A stretch of DNA of 64,000 nucleotides from Alphaproteobacteria bacterium (lineage in GTDB: Bacteria; Pseudomonadota; Alphaproteobacteria; TMED109): positions 23,501-87,500 of the forward strand of contig JAJDYI010000026.1 in NCBI GenBank assembly GCA_022825235.1. The letters are read 5' to 3'. Position numbers and translations under genes: made by a program. This document shows positions 48,818-57,110 of this stretch, piece by piece (position 1 is the stretch's first letter; every line of letters begins with the position of its first letter). A model generated the notes under the pieces. That model did not search any database, was not told the origin of the DNA, and saw only the letters and a list, made by a program, of their open reading frames with translations.

Positions 48818-49584
48818 GCGCTGTCCTTCAGTTCGCTGACGACCTTGTCTACGGCGACCCGCAGATGGACCAGTTCGGTGGCGACCGAGACCATCGAGAA
48901 CCCCATGTCGAGGAGGTCCCGGGCGTCCTGGATGCTGCCGGCCATCACGCCCGCGGGCTTGCCGGCCGCGGTGATCTTGGCCAGCGCCCGCTCGAGAGCC
49001 CGGCGCACCGAACCATGCTGGCGGTCGTGAATGACGCCGAGATCGGCCGCCAGGTCGCCGGGCCCGACGAACACCACGTCGACGCCGTCCACCGCGGCGA
49101 TGTCGCTCGCCGCCTCGACGGCGGCGGCCGTCTCCACCTGCGCGACCAGACAGATGCGCTCGTCCGCTTCGCCCCAGTAGCCGGCATCGCGGCCGAACGC
49201 GTTGGCCCGGGTCGCGCCGGCGGCCCCCCGGGCGCCGGCCGGCGGATACCGCACCGACGCCACGGCTTCCCGCGCCTCGTCGGGGGTCTGGACGTAGGGC
49301 ACCACGATCGTCTCGGCGCCGCTGTCGAGGATCCGCTTGATGGCGACGCGGTCGTTCCACCACGCGCGCACGGCGGCCGGGGTCGAGCCGCCCGCGGCGC
49401 ACGCCTGCAGCTGCGCGATGATCTCGGCCGCGTCGTTGGGGGCGTGCTCCGAATCGATCACGACGAAGTCGAGGCCGGCGCCGGCCAGCACTTCGGTCGC
49501 GAGCGGACTTGCGAGGCTGGCCCACATCCCGACCTGGGGCGTGCCGGCCTGGAGGCCGGCCTTGAAGAGGTTGGTGCGGCTCAT
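48814..49584 (-). CDS. HpcH/HpaI-family class II aldolase
   Basis: A 256-residue pyruvate-class aldolase that cleaves 2-keto-3-deoxy acids or 4-hydroxy-2-keto acids. Family landmarks are FVVIDSEHAPND, VRAWWNDRVAIKRILDSGAE (catalytic Arg region), VVPYVQTPDEAREAV, ICLVAQVETAAAVE (metal Glu) and VFVGPGDLAADLG (metal Asp). The ATG at 49584 overlaps the SDR stop (ATGA) and the stop overlaps the dehydratase start. Its expected substrate is the product of the following dehydratase, giving pyruvate plus an aldehyde. Confidence 0.9.
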   Translation of the reverse strand: MSRTNLFKAGLQAGTPQVGMWASLASPLATEVLAGAGLDFVVIDSEHAPNDAAEIIAQLQACAAGGSTPAAVRAWWNDRVAIKRILDSGAETIVVPYVQTPDEAREAVASVRYPPAGARGAAGATRANAFGRDAGYWGEADERICLVAQVETAAAVEAASDIAAVDGVDVVFVGPGDLAADLGVIHDRQHGSVRRALERALAKITAAGKPAGVMAGSIQDARDLLDMGFSMVSVATELVHLRVAVDKVVSELKDSA

Positions 49585-50333
49585 GGGCGGGTCTCCGAGC
49601 GCGCCGCCTGGATTTGGACGCCGCCGATCGCCTGTTCGGTGGGAATGACCTCGATTGTGGCGATGTTGACGCGCCAAGGTGCGTTGATCGCGTGGACCAC
49701 GCACTCGGCCACGTCTCCGGCCTCGAGCAGGGTGAAGCCGCTGGTGAATTTCCGCTTGGCCTCCTCGTCGTCAAACGCGACGTCGAAGAACTCGGTCATC
49801 ACACGACCCGGACAGATCTCGGTTACCCGCACCCCGCTGCCGGAGAGGTCCATCCGGAGGTCCTGGCTCAGCAGGTGAACGGCACCCTTGCTGGCACCGT
49901 AGACGACCGGCGCACAGCCGTGCAGCCCGGCCACCGAACCGATGTTGACGATGTGCCCGCGGGCCCGTTCGATCATCCCGGGCACCAGCGCGCGCACGGC
50001 ATGGAGCAGGCCCATGACGTTGAGGCCGACGGTAGCCTCGATGTCCTCGGGGCTGGCCTTGGTGATGCTGGTAAAGCCGCGTCCGATTCCCGCGTTGTTG
50101 ACCAGGACGTCGACTTCGAGTCCGCCGAGCGCGTCGTAGACGGCCTGCTGGTCGCGCAGGTCGCAGACGATATAGCGGGCGCCGATCTCGTCGGCGAGCG
50201 CCTTCAGGCGGTCCTCGCGCCGGGCGCACGCGATCACCTCAAGACCGTGGCGGCGGAGCGCGCGTGCCGTGGCGGCGCCGATGCCGCTTGAGGCACCCGT
50301 CACCAGTGCGGTTCGATAGTGGGCGTCAGCCAT
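49581..50333 (-). CDS. Short-chain dehydrogenase/reductase of the catabolic cassette
   Basis: A 250-residue classical SDR: VTGASSGIGAATARAL cofactor loop, VLVNNAGIGRGF, catalytic Ser in VNIGSVAGLHG and Tyr-Lys in VYGASKGAV. The basic residues after strand 2 (CARREDRLKAL) suggest NADP. The C-terminus (NIATIEVIPTEQAIGG) resembles the YdfG/serine-type 3-hydroxy acid dehydrogenase group. It is first in the coupled run SDR, aldolase, dehydratase. It could oxidise the sugar before the dehydratase or reduce the aldehyde made by the aldolase. Confidence 0.9.
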   Translation of the reverse strand: MADAHYRTALVTGASSGIGAATARALRRHGLEVIACARREDRLKALADEIGARYIVCDLRDQQAVYDALGGLEVDVLVNNAGIGRGFTSITKASPEDIEATVGLNVMGLLHAVRALVPGMIERARGHIVNIGSVAGLHGCAPVVYGASKGAVHLLSQDLRMDLSGSGVRVTEICPGRVMTEFFDVAFDDEEAKRKFTSGFTLLEAGDVAECVVHAINAPWRVNIATIEVIPTEQAIGGVQIQAARSETRP

Positions 50334-50532
50334 GAGGATGCTTCCCGTTGCGGGTTCGCGATGATGAAGATGGCGCCTCGAGCGCCTGCTGGGGCGTCGC
50401 CTTTACCAGGGAGCCGGCGGCTGCAGGTGCCGTCCGCGACGCGGACAGGCGGGCGGGCAGTCTACACGGGAGCAGTTGCCACGGGGAGGTGCGCGCCGGC
50501 GGCCGTCCCGCGGCGGCGGCCGGCAAAGCTTC

Positions 50533-52239
50533 TCAGTCGCCCGGCTGGCGGGGAGCCGGCGGGTCGGTGCGCGCCTTGGCGGCTCGCAGTTCGGCGAGAG
50601 TCGCCCGGGTGGTGATCTGTCCGGGTTCCACGACCAGTTCGATGACCGCCGCGGTCCCGCTCTTCCGGGCGCGCGCCAATGCGTCAGGAAACTGCTCGGT
50701 CCGGGTCACCCGCTCACCGTGGGCGCCGTAGACCTGCGCCAGTCCGGCGAAATCGGGATTGCGGAGATCGGTACCGATGGTCCGGCCCGGGTACGCGAGC
50801 TCCTGATGCATCCGGATCGTCCCGTACATGCTGTTGTTGACGACCAGTACGAGCGGGCGGGCGCCATGCTGGACGGCGGTCGCGAGCTCCTGGCCCGACA
50901 TCAGGAAGCCGCCGTCACCCACGAAGCTCACCACCTCGCGCCCCGGCGCCAGGATGCTCGCGGCAACGCCGGCGGGGACGCTGTACCCCATGGCCCCGCT
51001 GGTCGGTCCGAGCTGGGAGCGGGCGTGCCGAAACCGCCAGAAGCGCTGCGCCCAGCCGCTGAAATTGCCGGCGTCCACCGTGATCACGGTGTCGGCGGGC
51101 AGGCTGGCGCGCAGCTGCAGCATCACCTGCCCCATGTCGAGTTCGGCGGTGTACGCATCGGGCGTGGAGGCTTGGAGGTAGTCGGCGTGCGCGGCTTCCC
51201 GCCAGGCCCGCCGGTCCGGCCCGGCCGCGAATTCCCGCTCCGCAAGGGCCGCGGCGAACGCGCCGGGATCGGCCGCGACCGCCAGCTCCGGAACGAACAC
51301 GCGGCCCAGCTCGAATGGATCGGGGTGGACGTGCACCAGGGGCACGCGCTGGCGACCCGGCCGGATCGTCGTGTAGCCGCCGGTGGTCATTTCCCCGAGC
51401 CGTGCCCCCAAGACCAGAAGGTGGGTTGCGTCCCCGACCCGCCGGACGAGGCGGGGGTCCACGCTCGTCGAGAGATCGCCGGCGTAGTGCGGATGCTCGT
51501 TGTCAACCAGGTCCTGCCGGCGGAAGGACACGGCCACCGGCACGTCGGCGGTTTCCGCGAGCGCCGTCAGGGCCCGCCTGCCGGCGGGGGCCCAGTTGCC
51601 GCCCCCGGCGATGATCAGGGGCCGTTCGGCCTCCGCCAGCAGGCGGTGCGCCCGGTCGACGTCGCCGGGCGCGGGATGGGCGCGGGCCGGCGTCCAGGGT
51701 CCGGCATCCTGCACGTCGGCGGATTCCTGGAGCATGTCCTCCGGCAGTCCAACCACCACTGGCCCGGGGCGTCCGCTCGTGGCCGTCCGGAACGCGGTGT
51801 GCAGGAGCTCGGGGAGCCGGCGGGTGTCCTCGATCTCGACGGCCCACTTGGCCATCGGGGGCTGGAACATGTCGCGGACATCGATCTCCTGGAAGGCCTC
51901 GCGGCCCCGGGTGCCGCGGGCGACCTGCCCGACCAGCAGCAGCAGCGGGGTCGAATCCTGGTGCGCCGTGTGGACGCCGACGCTGGCATGGCACGCGCCG
52001 GGCCCGCGGGTCACCAGGCAGACCCCGGGCCGGCCGGTGAGCTTGCCCGCGGCTTCCGCCATATTGGCCGCGCCGGCCTCGTGGCGGCAGGTGATCAGGC
52101 GGAGGGCGTCGCGGCGATCGAAGAACGCGTCGAGGACGGGCAGGTAGCTCTCGCCGGGAACGGCGAAGACGGTATCCACCCCGTGGATCAGGAGCTGGTC
52201 GGCGAGGATTTCGCCGCCGGTGCGACTCGTGGTGGTCAA
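50533..52239 (-). CDS. Thiamine-diphosphate-dependent enzyme (acetolactate synthase-like)
   Basis: A 568-residue TPP enzyme of the AHAS/benzoylformate decarboxylase superfamily. The N-terminal PYR domain has the catalytic Glu in CRHEAGAANMAEA, the middle domain is around VDRAHRLLAEAERPLIIAGGG, and the C-terminal PP domain has the TPP motif VGDGGFLMSGQELATAV ending in VNNSMYGTIRMHQE. No regulatory small subunit is adjacent, so it is probably not anabolic acetolactate synthase. It could be a 2-keto acid decarboxylase or carboligase. The start is a TTG at 52239 with GGAGGA about six bases upstream, overlapping the modC stop (TTGA). Confidence 0.88.
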   Translation of the reverse strand: MTTTSRTGGEILADQLLIHGVDTVFAVPGESYLPVLDAFFDRRDALRLITCRHEAGAANMAEAAGKLTGRPGVCLVTRGPGACHASVGVHTAHQDSTPLLLLVGQVARGTRGREAFQEIDVRDMFQPPMAKWAVEIEDTRRLPELLHTAFRTATSGRPGPVVVGLPEDMLQESADVQDAGPWTPARAHPAPGDVDRAHRLLAEAERPLIIAGGGNWAPAGRRALTALAETADVPVAVSFRRQDLVDNEHPHYAGDLSTSVDPRLVRRVGDATHLLVLGARLGEMTTGGYTTIRPGRQRVPLVHVHPDPFELGRVFVPELAVAADPGAFAAALAEREFAAGPDRRAWREAAHADYLQASTPDAYTAELDMGQVMLQLRASLPADTVITVDAGNFSGWAQRFWRFRHARSQLGPTSGAMGYSVPAGVAASILAPGREVVSFVGDGGFLMSGQELATAVQHGARPLVLVVNNSMYGTIRMHQELAYPGRTIGTDLRNPDFAGLAQVYGAHGERVTRTEQFPDALARARKSGTAAVIELVVEPGQITTRATLAELRAAKARTDPPAPRQPGD

Positions 52240-53339
52240 TGGTCTTCCTCCGCGTGTCGGCGGAATGCATCGCGCTCGGCGAACGCCACGGATTTCACCA
52301 GGGCATAGAGATGCAGGCCCACCCGAAGCGAGAGGTCGTCGGCCGAGCGGCGCGTGATCCGGGCACGGATGATCTGGCCCGTGTCGACGCTGACATCGAC
52401 GTGGCCGTCGCCGCGCGGATGGATGCCCTGCACCTGGCCGGGCAGGACGTTCATCACGCTGGAGCGCTGCGGGGGCTCGAGGGCCAGGGACACGTCACGG
52501 GCCAGGATGCGCAGCGCCAGCGGTGAGCCCTTGGCCCGCTCGGTTCGCGGGACCAGCAGGGTGTGCTCGCCAAAACGCAGCGCGCTCAGGTGATCCTCAT
52601 CGAAGTGACCGGCCACCGTGGTCTGCAGGAGCGTGCCCGCGTCGCGCCGGTCATTGAGCGCCGGCACGTCCGGGCGCGCCATGACATCCTGGATGGGGCC
52701 GCAGGCGATGACGGCACCGTTCGCCATGACGGCGAGGTGATCGGCCAGGCGGATGATCTCCTCGATCGAATGGGTGATGTAGATCATCGGTATGCCCGTA
52801 TCGGCCGCGAGACGCTCCAGGTGCGGCAGGACATCGTCACGGCGCTGCTGATCGAGCGATGACAGCGGCTCGTCCATGATCAGGAGCTCGGGATCGCTGA
52901 GGAGCGCCCGCCCGATTGCAACCCGCTGGGCCTCCCCGCCCGACAGGTGCCGCGTGCGGCGGTCCAGCAGCGGCTCGAGCCCCAGCAGGTCGACCACCTG
53001 GTCGAAGGCGCCGGGCCCGGCCCCGCCGCGCCGGCGGGCGCCGAAGCGCAGGTTGGTCCGAACGTTCATGTGCGGGAAGAGCCGGGCCTCCTGGAAGACG
53101 TAGCCGATCCGCCGCCGTTCCGGGGCCACCGCCACGCCCCGCGTGCTGTCGAACAGGACGGTTTCCCCGATGGCGATTCGGCCGTCTTCGGGGCGGATCA
53201 GGCCGGCGATCACATCGGCGACGGTCGACTTGCCGGCACCGGAGGTACCGAACAGGCCGGTCACGCCGCTGTCCGGCAGCTGCATGCGGACATCGAGCGC
53301 GAAGGCACCCTGCCGGTGGGCGAAGGCGATATCGATCAT
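52236..53339 (-). CDS. modC: Molybdate ABC transporter ATP-binding protein ModC
   Basis: A 367-residue ATPase energising molybdate uptake. Walker A is GTSGAGKST, the signature LSGGEAQRVAIGRALL, and Walker B LLIMDEPLSSLD, followed by a THS switch His. The C-terminal part (about residues 290-367) is a TOBE/Mop domain (SSVMNVLPGQVQGIHP, RRSADDLSLRVGLHLYALVKSVA) that binds molybdate and can inhibit transport. The ATG at 53339 overlaps the modB stop (ATGA), and its stop overlaps the TPP-enzyme start. The gene is last of modABC and first of the join to the TPP gene. Confidence 0.95.
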   Translation of the reverse strand: MIDIAFAHRQGAFALDVRMQLPDSGVTGLFGTSGAGKSTVADVIAGLIRPEDGRIAIGETVLFDSTRGVAVAPERRRIGYVFQEARLFPHMNVRTNLRFGARRRGGAGPGAFDQVVDLLGLEPLLDRRTRHLSGGEAQRVAIGRALLSDPELLIMDEPLSSLDQQRRDDVLPHLERLAADTGIPMIYITHSIEEIIRLADHLAVMANGAVIACGPIQDVMARPDVPALNDRRDAGTLLQTTVAGHFDEDHLSALRFGEHTLLVPRTERAKGSPLALRILARDVSLALEPPQRSSVMNVLPGQVQGIHPRGDGHVDVSVDTGQIIRARITRRSADDLSLRVGLHLYALVKSVAFAERDAFRRHAEEDH

Positions 53340-54028
53340 GGCCCACCGCTCGCATAGTGCCGCGTGCGGCGGGCGAGCCACTCGGAGCCCACGAGGGCGA
53401 TCATCGCCAGCGCGACCGAGATGATGACCAGCCGCGTGGCCTGGGGCTCCCCGCCCGGTACCTGGGTCGCCGCGTACAGCGCCAGCGGCAGGGTCCGGGT
53501 CTCGCCGGGGATGCTGGAGACAAACGTGATGGTGGCGCCGAATTCGCCGAGCGAGCGGGCAAAGCTCAGCACCATGCCGGCGAACACGCCCGGCGCGATG
53601 AGGGGGAGGGTGACGGTGCAGAACGCATTGGCCGAACCCGCGCCAAGCGTTCGCGCCGCCTGCTCGAGGCGCCGGTCCACAGCCTCGATCGACTGGCGTA
53701 TGGCCCGCAGCATGAGCGGGAACGCGACAATCGCGCTGGCGACTGCAGCCCCCTGCCAGGTGAATCCGAGGGTGATCCCGAAGACGTTCTCGAGAAACAC
53801 GCCGCCGGGACCGCGCCGCCCGAGAAACACGAGCAGGAGGTAGCCGATCACGACCGGCGGGACGACTAGGGGGATGTGCAGGAGGCCGTTCAGCAATGCG
53901 TGGCCGGGGAAACGCGTCCGGGCCAGCAGCCAGGCGATGGCGATCGCGGGGGGAAGGCTCCCCAGCACACTCCAAACCGCGACCCGGAGGGACAGCAGGA
54001 GGGCCTCGGTCTCAGCGGGAGTCGGCAT
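53336..54028 (-). CDS. modB: Molybdate ABC transporter permease ModB
   Basis: A 230-residue inner-membrane permease with five predicted helices. SLRVAVWSVLGSLPPAIAIAWLLA is helix 1 and IPLVVPPVVIGYLLLVFLG helix 2. The cytoplasmic EAA-type loop that contacts ModC is QAARTLGAGSANAFCTVTLPLIAPG, followed by LSFARSLGEFGATITF, a motif typical of ModB. The ATG at 54028 lies inside the end of modA by 17 bases. The stop overlaps modC (ATGA), so the three subunits are translationally coupled. Confidence 0.95.
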   Translation of the reverse strand: MPTPAETEALLLSLRVAVWSVLGSLPPAIAIAWLLARTRFPGHALLNGLLHIPLVVPPVVIGYLLLVFLGRRGPGGVFLENVFGITLGFTWQGAAVASAIVAFPLMLRAIRQSIEAVDRRLEQAARTLGAGSANAFCTVTLPLIAPGVFAGMVLSFARSLGEFGATITFVSSIPGETRTLPLALYAATQVPGGEPQATRLVIISVALAMIALVGSEWLARRTRHYASGGP

Positions 54029-54902
54029 CGTGCGGTGGGGCAAACCCGTGGCGGGAAAAGATGGTCCGGGCAGTGTCTGATTGCAGGAACGCACGAAATG
54101 CGGCGGCCGCGGCCGGGGCCGGTGCATCGGCCAGCTGCGCGACCCAGTAGGCTACGGGATCGTGCAGGTCGGAGGAAAAGGCGGCGAGGACCCGGAGCCC
54201 CCGGGTCGCCCGCGCATCGGTCCAGTAAATGATCCCGAGGGGCGCTTCATGGCGCCGCACCAGGAGCGCCGCGTGCCGGACATCGCTGGCGGGGGCGGTG
54301 CGCGCCCGGAGGCGCTCCCAGATGCCGAGCGACTCGAGGGCCTGGCGCGCATAGATCCCGGCGGGGACCGCCACGGGCTCGGCGATTGCCAGCCGACCGC
54401 CGTCAAGCATCGCTTCGAGATCGAGCGTGGCATCAACCGTCACCGGCTCCAGCTCCGTGTCCTGCGGGGCCACCAGCACCAGCCGATTGCGGAAGAGGAA
54501 GCTACGGCTTTCGGCGGCCAGGAGCCCGGCCTCCTCGAGGCGATCCATCCACAGGGTGTTGGCCGACAGGAACAGGTCGGCCGGCGCGCCGGATTCGACC
54601 TGGCGCGCCAGCGCGCTGGTCGCGGCCAGGGAGAAGCGCACGCGTCCGCCCCCGGCGGCGGCGTAGGCGGCGGCCACGTCTTCGAGGGCGCCGCCGGTCG
54701 AGGCCGCGGCGAACACCAGGACCTCTTCGCCGGCTACCGGCCCGGCCGCCGGCCCCCCTTGGGTAAGGGGGACCGGGACCGAAACCATTCCGAGGAGGGC
54801 GAGGCAGGCAGCCGGCCATCGGGCGATCCGCTCGACGGGAGTCCTCTCGACCCGGGGCCGCTGGCGCCGCGCGCTTATTATATACCACAGGATATAACGC
54901 AT
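54012..54902 (-). CDS. modA: Molybdate-binding periplasmic protein ModA
   Basis: The oxyanion-binding protein of the molybdate importer. Family landmarks are VFAAASTGGALEDVAAAY, FSLAATSALARQVESGAPADLFLSANTLWMD, RNRLVLVAP, AEPVAVPAGIYARQAL and IIYWTDARA. A signal-peptide-like stretch (WPAACLALLGMVSVPVPL) lies about 30 residues in. The 54902 start gives a long, odd N-region, and its first codons coincide with a ModE-type operator and a TATAAT box. No ATG, GTG or TTG lies between the putative transcription start and the hydrophobic stretch, so the real start codon is unresolved; an ATG at 54788 would remove most of the signal peptide. Confidence 0.88.
   Translation of the reverse strand: MRYILWYIISARRQRPRVERTPVERIARWPAACLALLGMVSVPVPLTQGGPAAGPVAGEEVLVFAAASTGGALEDVAAAYAAAGGGRVRFSLAATSALARQVESGAPADLFLSANTLWMDRLEEAGLLAAESRSFLFRNRLVLVAPQDTELEPVTVDATLDLEAMLDGGRLAIAEPVAVPAGIYARQALESLGIWERLRARTAPASDVRHAALLVRRHEAPLGIIYWTDARATRGLRVLAAFSSDLHDPVAYWVAQLADAPAPAAAAAFRAFLQSDTARTIFSRHGFAPPHDADSR
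54874..54899 (-). promoter_or_regulatory. ModE-type operator overlapping a -10 box upstream of or within modA
   Basis: On the minus strand CGTTATAT, seven bases, then TATATAATAAG. E. coli modA has CGTTATAT, seven bases, TACATAACG, so the left half-site, spacing and TAYATAA core match. The right half also contains a perfect -10 hexamer, TATAAT (54882-54877). A weak -35, TTGCAA at 54907-54902, is 19 bases upstream. Binding of a ModE-molybdate complex here would block polymerase, giving repression when molybdate is plentiful. Confidence 0.78.
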
Positions 54903-55051
54903 TGCAAGCTCGGTCCGGCCGCTACCGGACGCCCGCTCCGCCCGGCGGGCTGAACGCGCGGGACGCGTCGCCGGCGGGTCGGCGGGCACGGCTGCATGCG
55001 ACTGCCGGCATCAGGCGGGGACCCTGTGGTGCGGCCGGTCCACGCCGGGTC

Positions 55052-55432
55052 CTACTCCGGCTCACCGGCCACCGACGGACCCGGATCGGAGGCGATCATG
55101 GTCTGCAGGTCGGCCAGCGACTTGCCCGCGGCGCGGGCGGCATCGGTTTCCACGGCCTGGTAGGCAGCGAGCACGCGGCGCCCGAGTTCGGTGACCCGGG
55201 CGCCGCCAACGCCGCGCCCGCCGGGACTTGCGGTCACGAGCGGGCCCGTGAAGTTACGGTTCATCGAGTCGACCAGCAGCCAGGCCCGCCGGTAGGACAT
55301 GCCGAGGGTCCGGGCGGCGCCGGCAATCGAGCCCGCCTCCGCGATGGCGCCGAGCAGGGCGGCCTTGCCGGGACCGAACAGCGGGAGGTCCCCCAGCTGG
55401 ACACGAATGCGAATCCGCGGTTCGGAGGTCAC
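55052..55432 (-). CDS. modE: ModE-type molybdenum-dependent regulator, DNA-binding domain only
   Basis: A 126-residue winged-helix protein equal to the N-terminal half of ModE. It has the LysR-like helix-turn-helix GPGKAALLGAIAEAGSIAGAARTLGMSYRRAW and the wing region with GGRGVGGARVTELGRRVL. The C-terminal molbindin/TOBE repeats of E. coli ModE (full length about 262) are missing, as in the short ModE-like proteins of many alphaproteobacteria. The GTG at 55432 overlaps the DUF192 stop (GTGA), so it is expressed with the sulfur block upstream. modA follows 150 bases downstream with its own operator. Confidence 0.9.
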   Translation of the reverse strand: MTSEPRIRIRVQLGDLPLFGPGKAALLGAIAEAGSIAGAARTLGMSYRRAWLLVDSMNRNFTGPLVTASPGGRGVGGARVTELGRRVLAAYQAVETDAARAAGKSLADLQTMIASDPGPSVAGEPE

Positions 55433-55914
55433 CGGTCGGGGCCGGGCTCGTTGTCGAAATGGGGATGATGCACGCGGTCCCCCGGACGCAGGCCGAGGCG
55501 TTCTACGGTCCCTGCCAGCACTTCCAGGACACCGTTCACGTAGACGTCGGGGCCGATCGGGGTGAGTGACAGCGGGATCGTGTCCTCGGCGATGGCGGCG
55601 ATGGTGCCGTCGGGGCGGATGAAGAGCATGTCGAGCGGGATGTAGGTGTCCTTCATCCACATCCGGATGCGTCGCGGCGGCGTGTACAGGAACAGCATGC
55701 CCTCGTTCTCGCCAAGCGTGAGCCGGTGCATCAGGCCCTGCCGCTGCTGGGCGTCGGTCACCGCCAGTTCCACCTGGAACTGGTGCCGAGCGGTCCCCGA
55801 CTGGATCTCGGCCGTGCCGAGCTGGAAGGTCTCGACCGCCGCTGCCGTTGTCGGCGCCCACGCCAGCGCGGCGATCAGCAGCCACGCCGCCGCCCGTATG
55901 CGGGGGCCGGTCAT
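55429..55914 (-). CDS. DUF192 family exported protein
   Basis: A 161-residue exported protein of unknown function. The signal peptide is AAAWLLIAALAWAPTTAAA. The DUF192 core follows: FQVELAVTDAQQRQGLMHRLTLGENEGMLFLY, RRIRMWMKDTYIPLDMLFI, IAEDTIPLSLTPIG and NGVLEVLAGTVERLGLRPGD. Family members are small beta-barrel-like periplasmic proteins. The ATG at 55914 overlaps the metC stop (ATGA) and its own stop overlaps modE (GTGA). Confidence 0.9.
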   Translation of the reverse strand: MTGPRIRAAAWLLIAALAWAPTTAAAVETFQLGTAEIQSGTARHQFQVELAVTDAQQRQGLMHRLTLGENEGMLFLYTPPRRIRMWMKDTYIPLDMLFIRPDGTIAAIAEDTIPLSLTPIGPDVYVNGVLEVLAGTVERLGLRPGDRVHHPHFDNEPGPDR

Positions 55915-57110
55915 GCCGTCTCGCCCCTCAGGCACGCGAAGCCGGCTTCCAGGTCGTCCTGGAGGTCGACCACGTCTTCCAGGCCGGCATGGATGCGGAA
56001 GGTCCGTTCGGGCGCCGGCCAGGGCGTAACCTCCCGCGCACCCTTGAGCATCGACGGGATGATGAGGCTCTCGAATCCGCCCCAGCTGTAGCCCATGCCG
56101 AACAGCTGCAGGGCGTTCAGGAAGGCATCGTAGGCAGCGTGCGGAGCCGGCCGCAGGATCAGGCCAAAGAGCCCGGAAGCGCCCAGGAAGTCGCGCTTCC
56201 AGAGCGCGTGCCCCGGGTCCTGCTCGAGGCCCGGGTGCAGGACGCGCTCCACCTCCGGCCGGGCGGCCAGCCAGCGGGCCAGGGCGAGCCCGGATTCCAT
56301 GTGGCGATGGAGGCGGACGTCGAGCGTCCGCAGGCCGCGGAGCCCCAGGTACAAGTCGTCCGGACCCGCGGTGGCCCCCAGTGCCTGCGCGGCCTTCCGG
56401 ACGACCGCATGGGTTTCCTCGGTCGTCGTGACGACACCCAGCATCACGTCGGAATGTCCTGACACGTACTTCGTCGCCGCTTGCACGGACACGTCGACAC
56501 CGTGTTCGAACGGTCGAAAGAACAGCGGGCTTGCCCACGTGTTGTCGAGGATCACCGTGCAGCCGCGTGCCTGGGCCGCCGCCGCGATGGCGGGCACGTC
56601 CTGGACCTCGAACGTGAGCGAGCCCGGGGATTCGAGGAACACCACGCGGGTGTTGTCGCGGATCAGGTCGGCGATTCCGGCGCCGATGCAGGGATCGTAG
56701 AACGTGGTCTCCACCCCGAACCGGGCCAGCCAGCCGAACCCGATGCTGCGGGTCGGCCCGTACGCGGAGTCGACCATCAGCAGGTGATCACCGGCGGCCA
56801 GGAAACTCGTGAGCGCGATCGCAACGGCAGTCTTGCCGGACCCCACGGCGACGCTGCGCGCCCCGCCTTCCGCAGCGGCCATCGCCTCCTCGAACGCGAA
56901 CGTCGTGGGCGTCCCGAAGCGGCCGTAGACGACGTCGTCGAGTCGCCTCGGGCCGCGGCTGCGCAGGTCCTCGGTATCCCGGAAGAGGACGGTCGAGGCG
57001 TGGTAGACGGGAGGGTTGACGACCCCCCTGTGGTCGTGGGGGTTTCGGCCGGCCCGGCCCAGAATGGTGGCTGGTCGGCGCCCGCGCTCGTCAGGACGCG
57101 ACCGGGACAT
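55911..57110 (-). CDS. metC: Cystathionine beta-lyase / Cys-Met PLP-dependent enzyme
   Basis: A 399-residue PLP enzyme of the Cys/Met metabolism family, most like cystathionine beta-lyase, producing homocysteine, pyruvate and ammonia. Landmarks are RGVVNPPVYHASTVLF (N-terminal), VYGRFGTPTTFAFEEAMAAAEGG, SAYGPTRSIGFGW and the Schiff-base Lys in AATKYVSGHSDVMLGVV, then WGGFESLIIPS. It could instead be a gamma-lyase. Starts are the GTG at 57116 or the ATG at 57110; I prefer the ATG. It overlaps the end of sseA by 20 bases and is coupled to the DUF192 gene. Confidence 0.92.
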   Translation of the reverse strand: MSRSRPDERGRRPATILGRAGRNPHDHRGVVNPPVYHASTVLFRDTEDLRSRGPRRLDDVVYGRFGTPTTFAFEEAMAAAEGGARSVAVGSGKTAVAIALTSFLAAGDHLLMVDSAYGPTRSIGFGWLARFGVETTFYDPCIGAGIADLIRDNTRVVFLESPGSLTFEVQDVPAIAAAAQARGCTVILDNTWASPLFFRPFEHGVDVSVQAATKYVSGHSDVMLGVVTTTEETHAVVRKAAQALGATAGPDDLYLGLRGLRTLDVRLHRHMESGLALARWLAARPEVERVLHPGLEQDPGHALWKRDFLGASGLFGLILRPAPHAAYDAFLNALQLFGMGYSWGGFESLIIPSMLKGAREVTPWPAPERTFRIHAGLEDVVDLQDDLEAGFACLRGETA

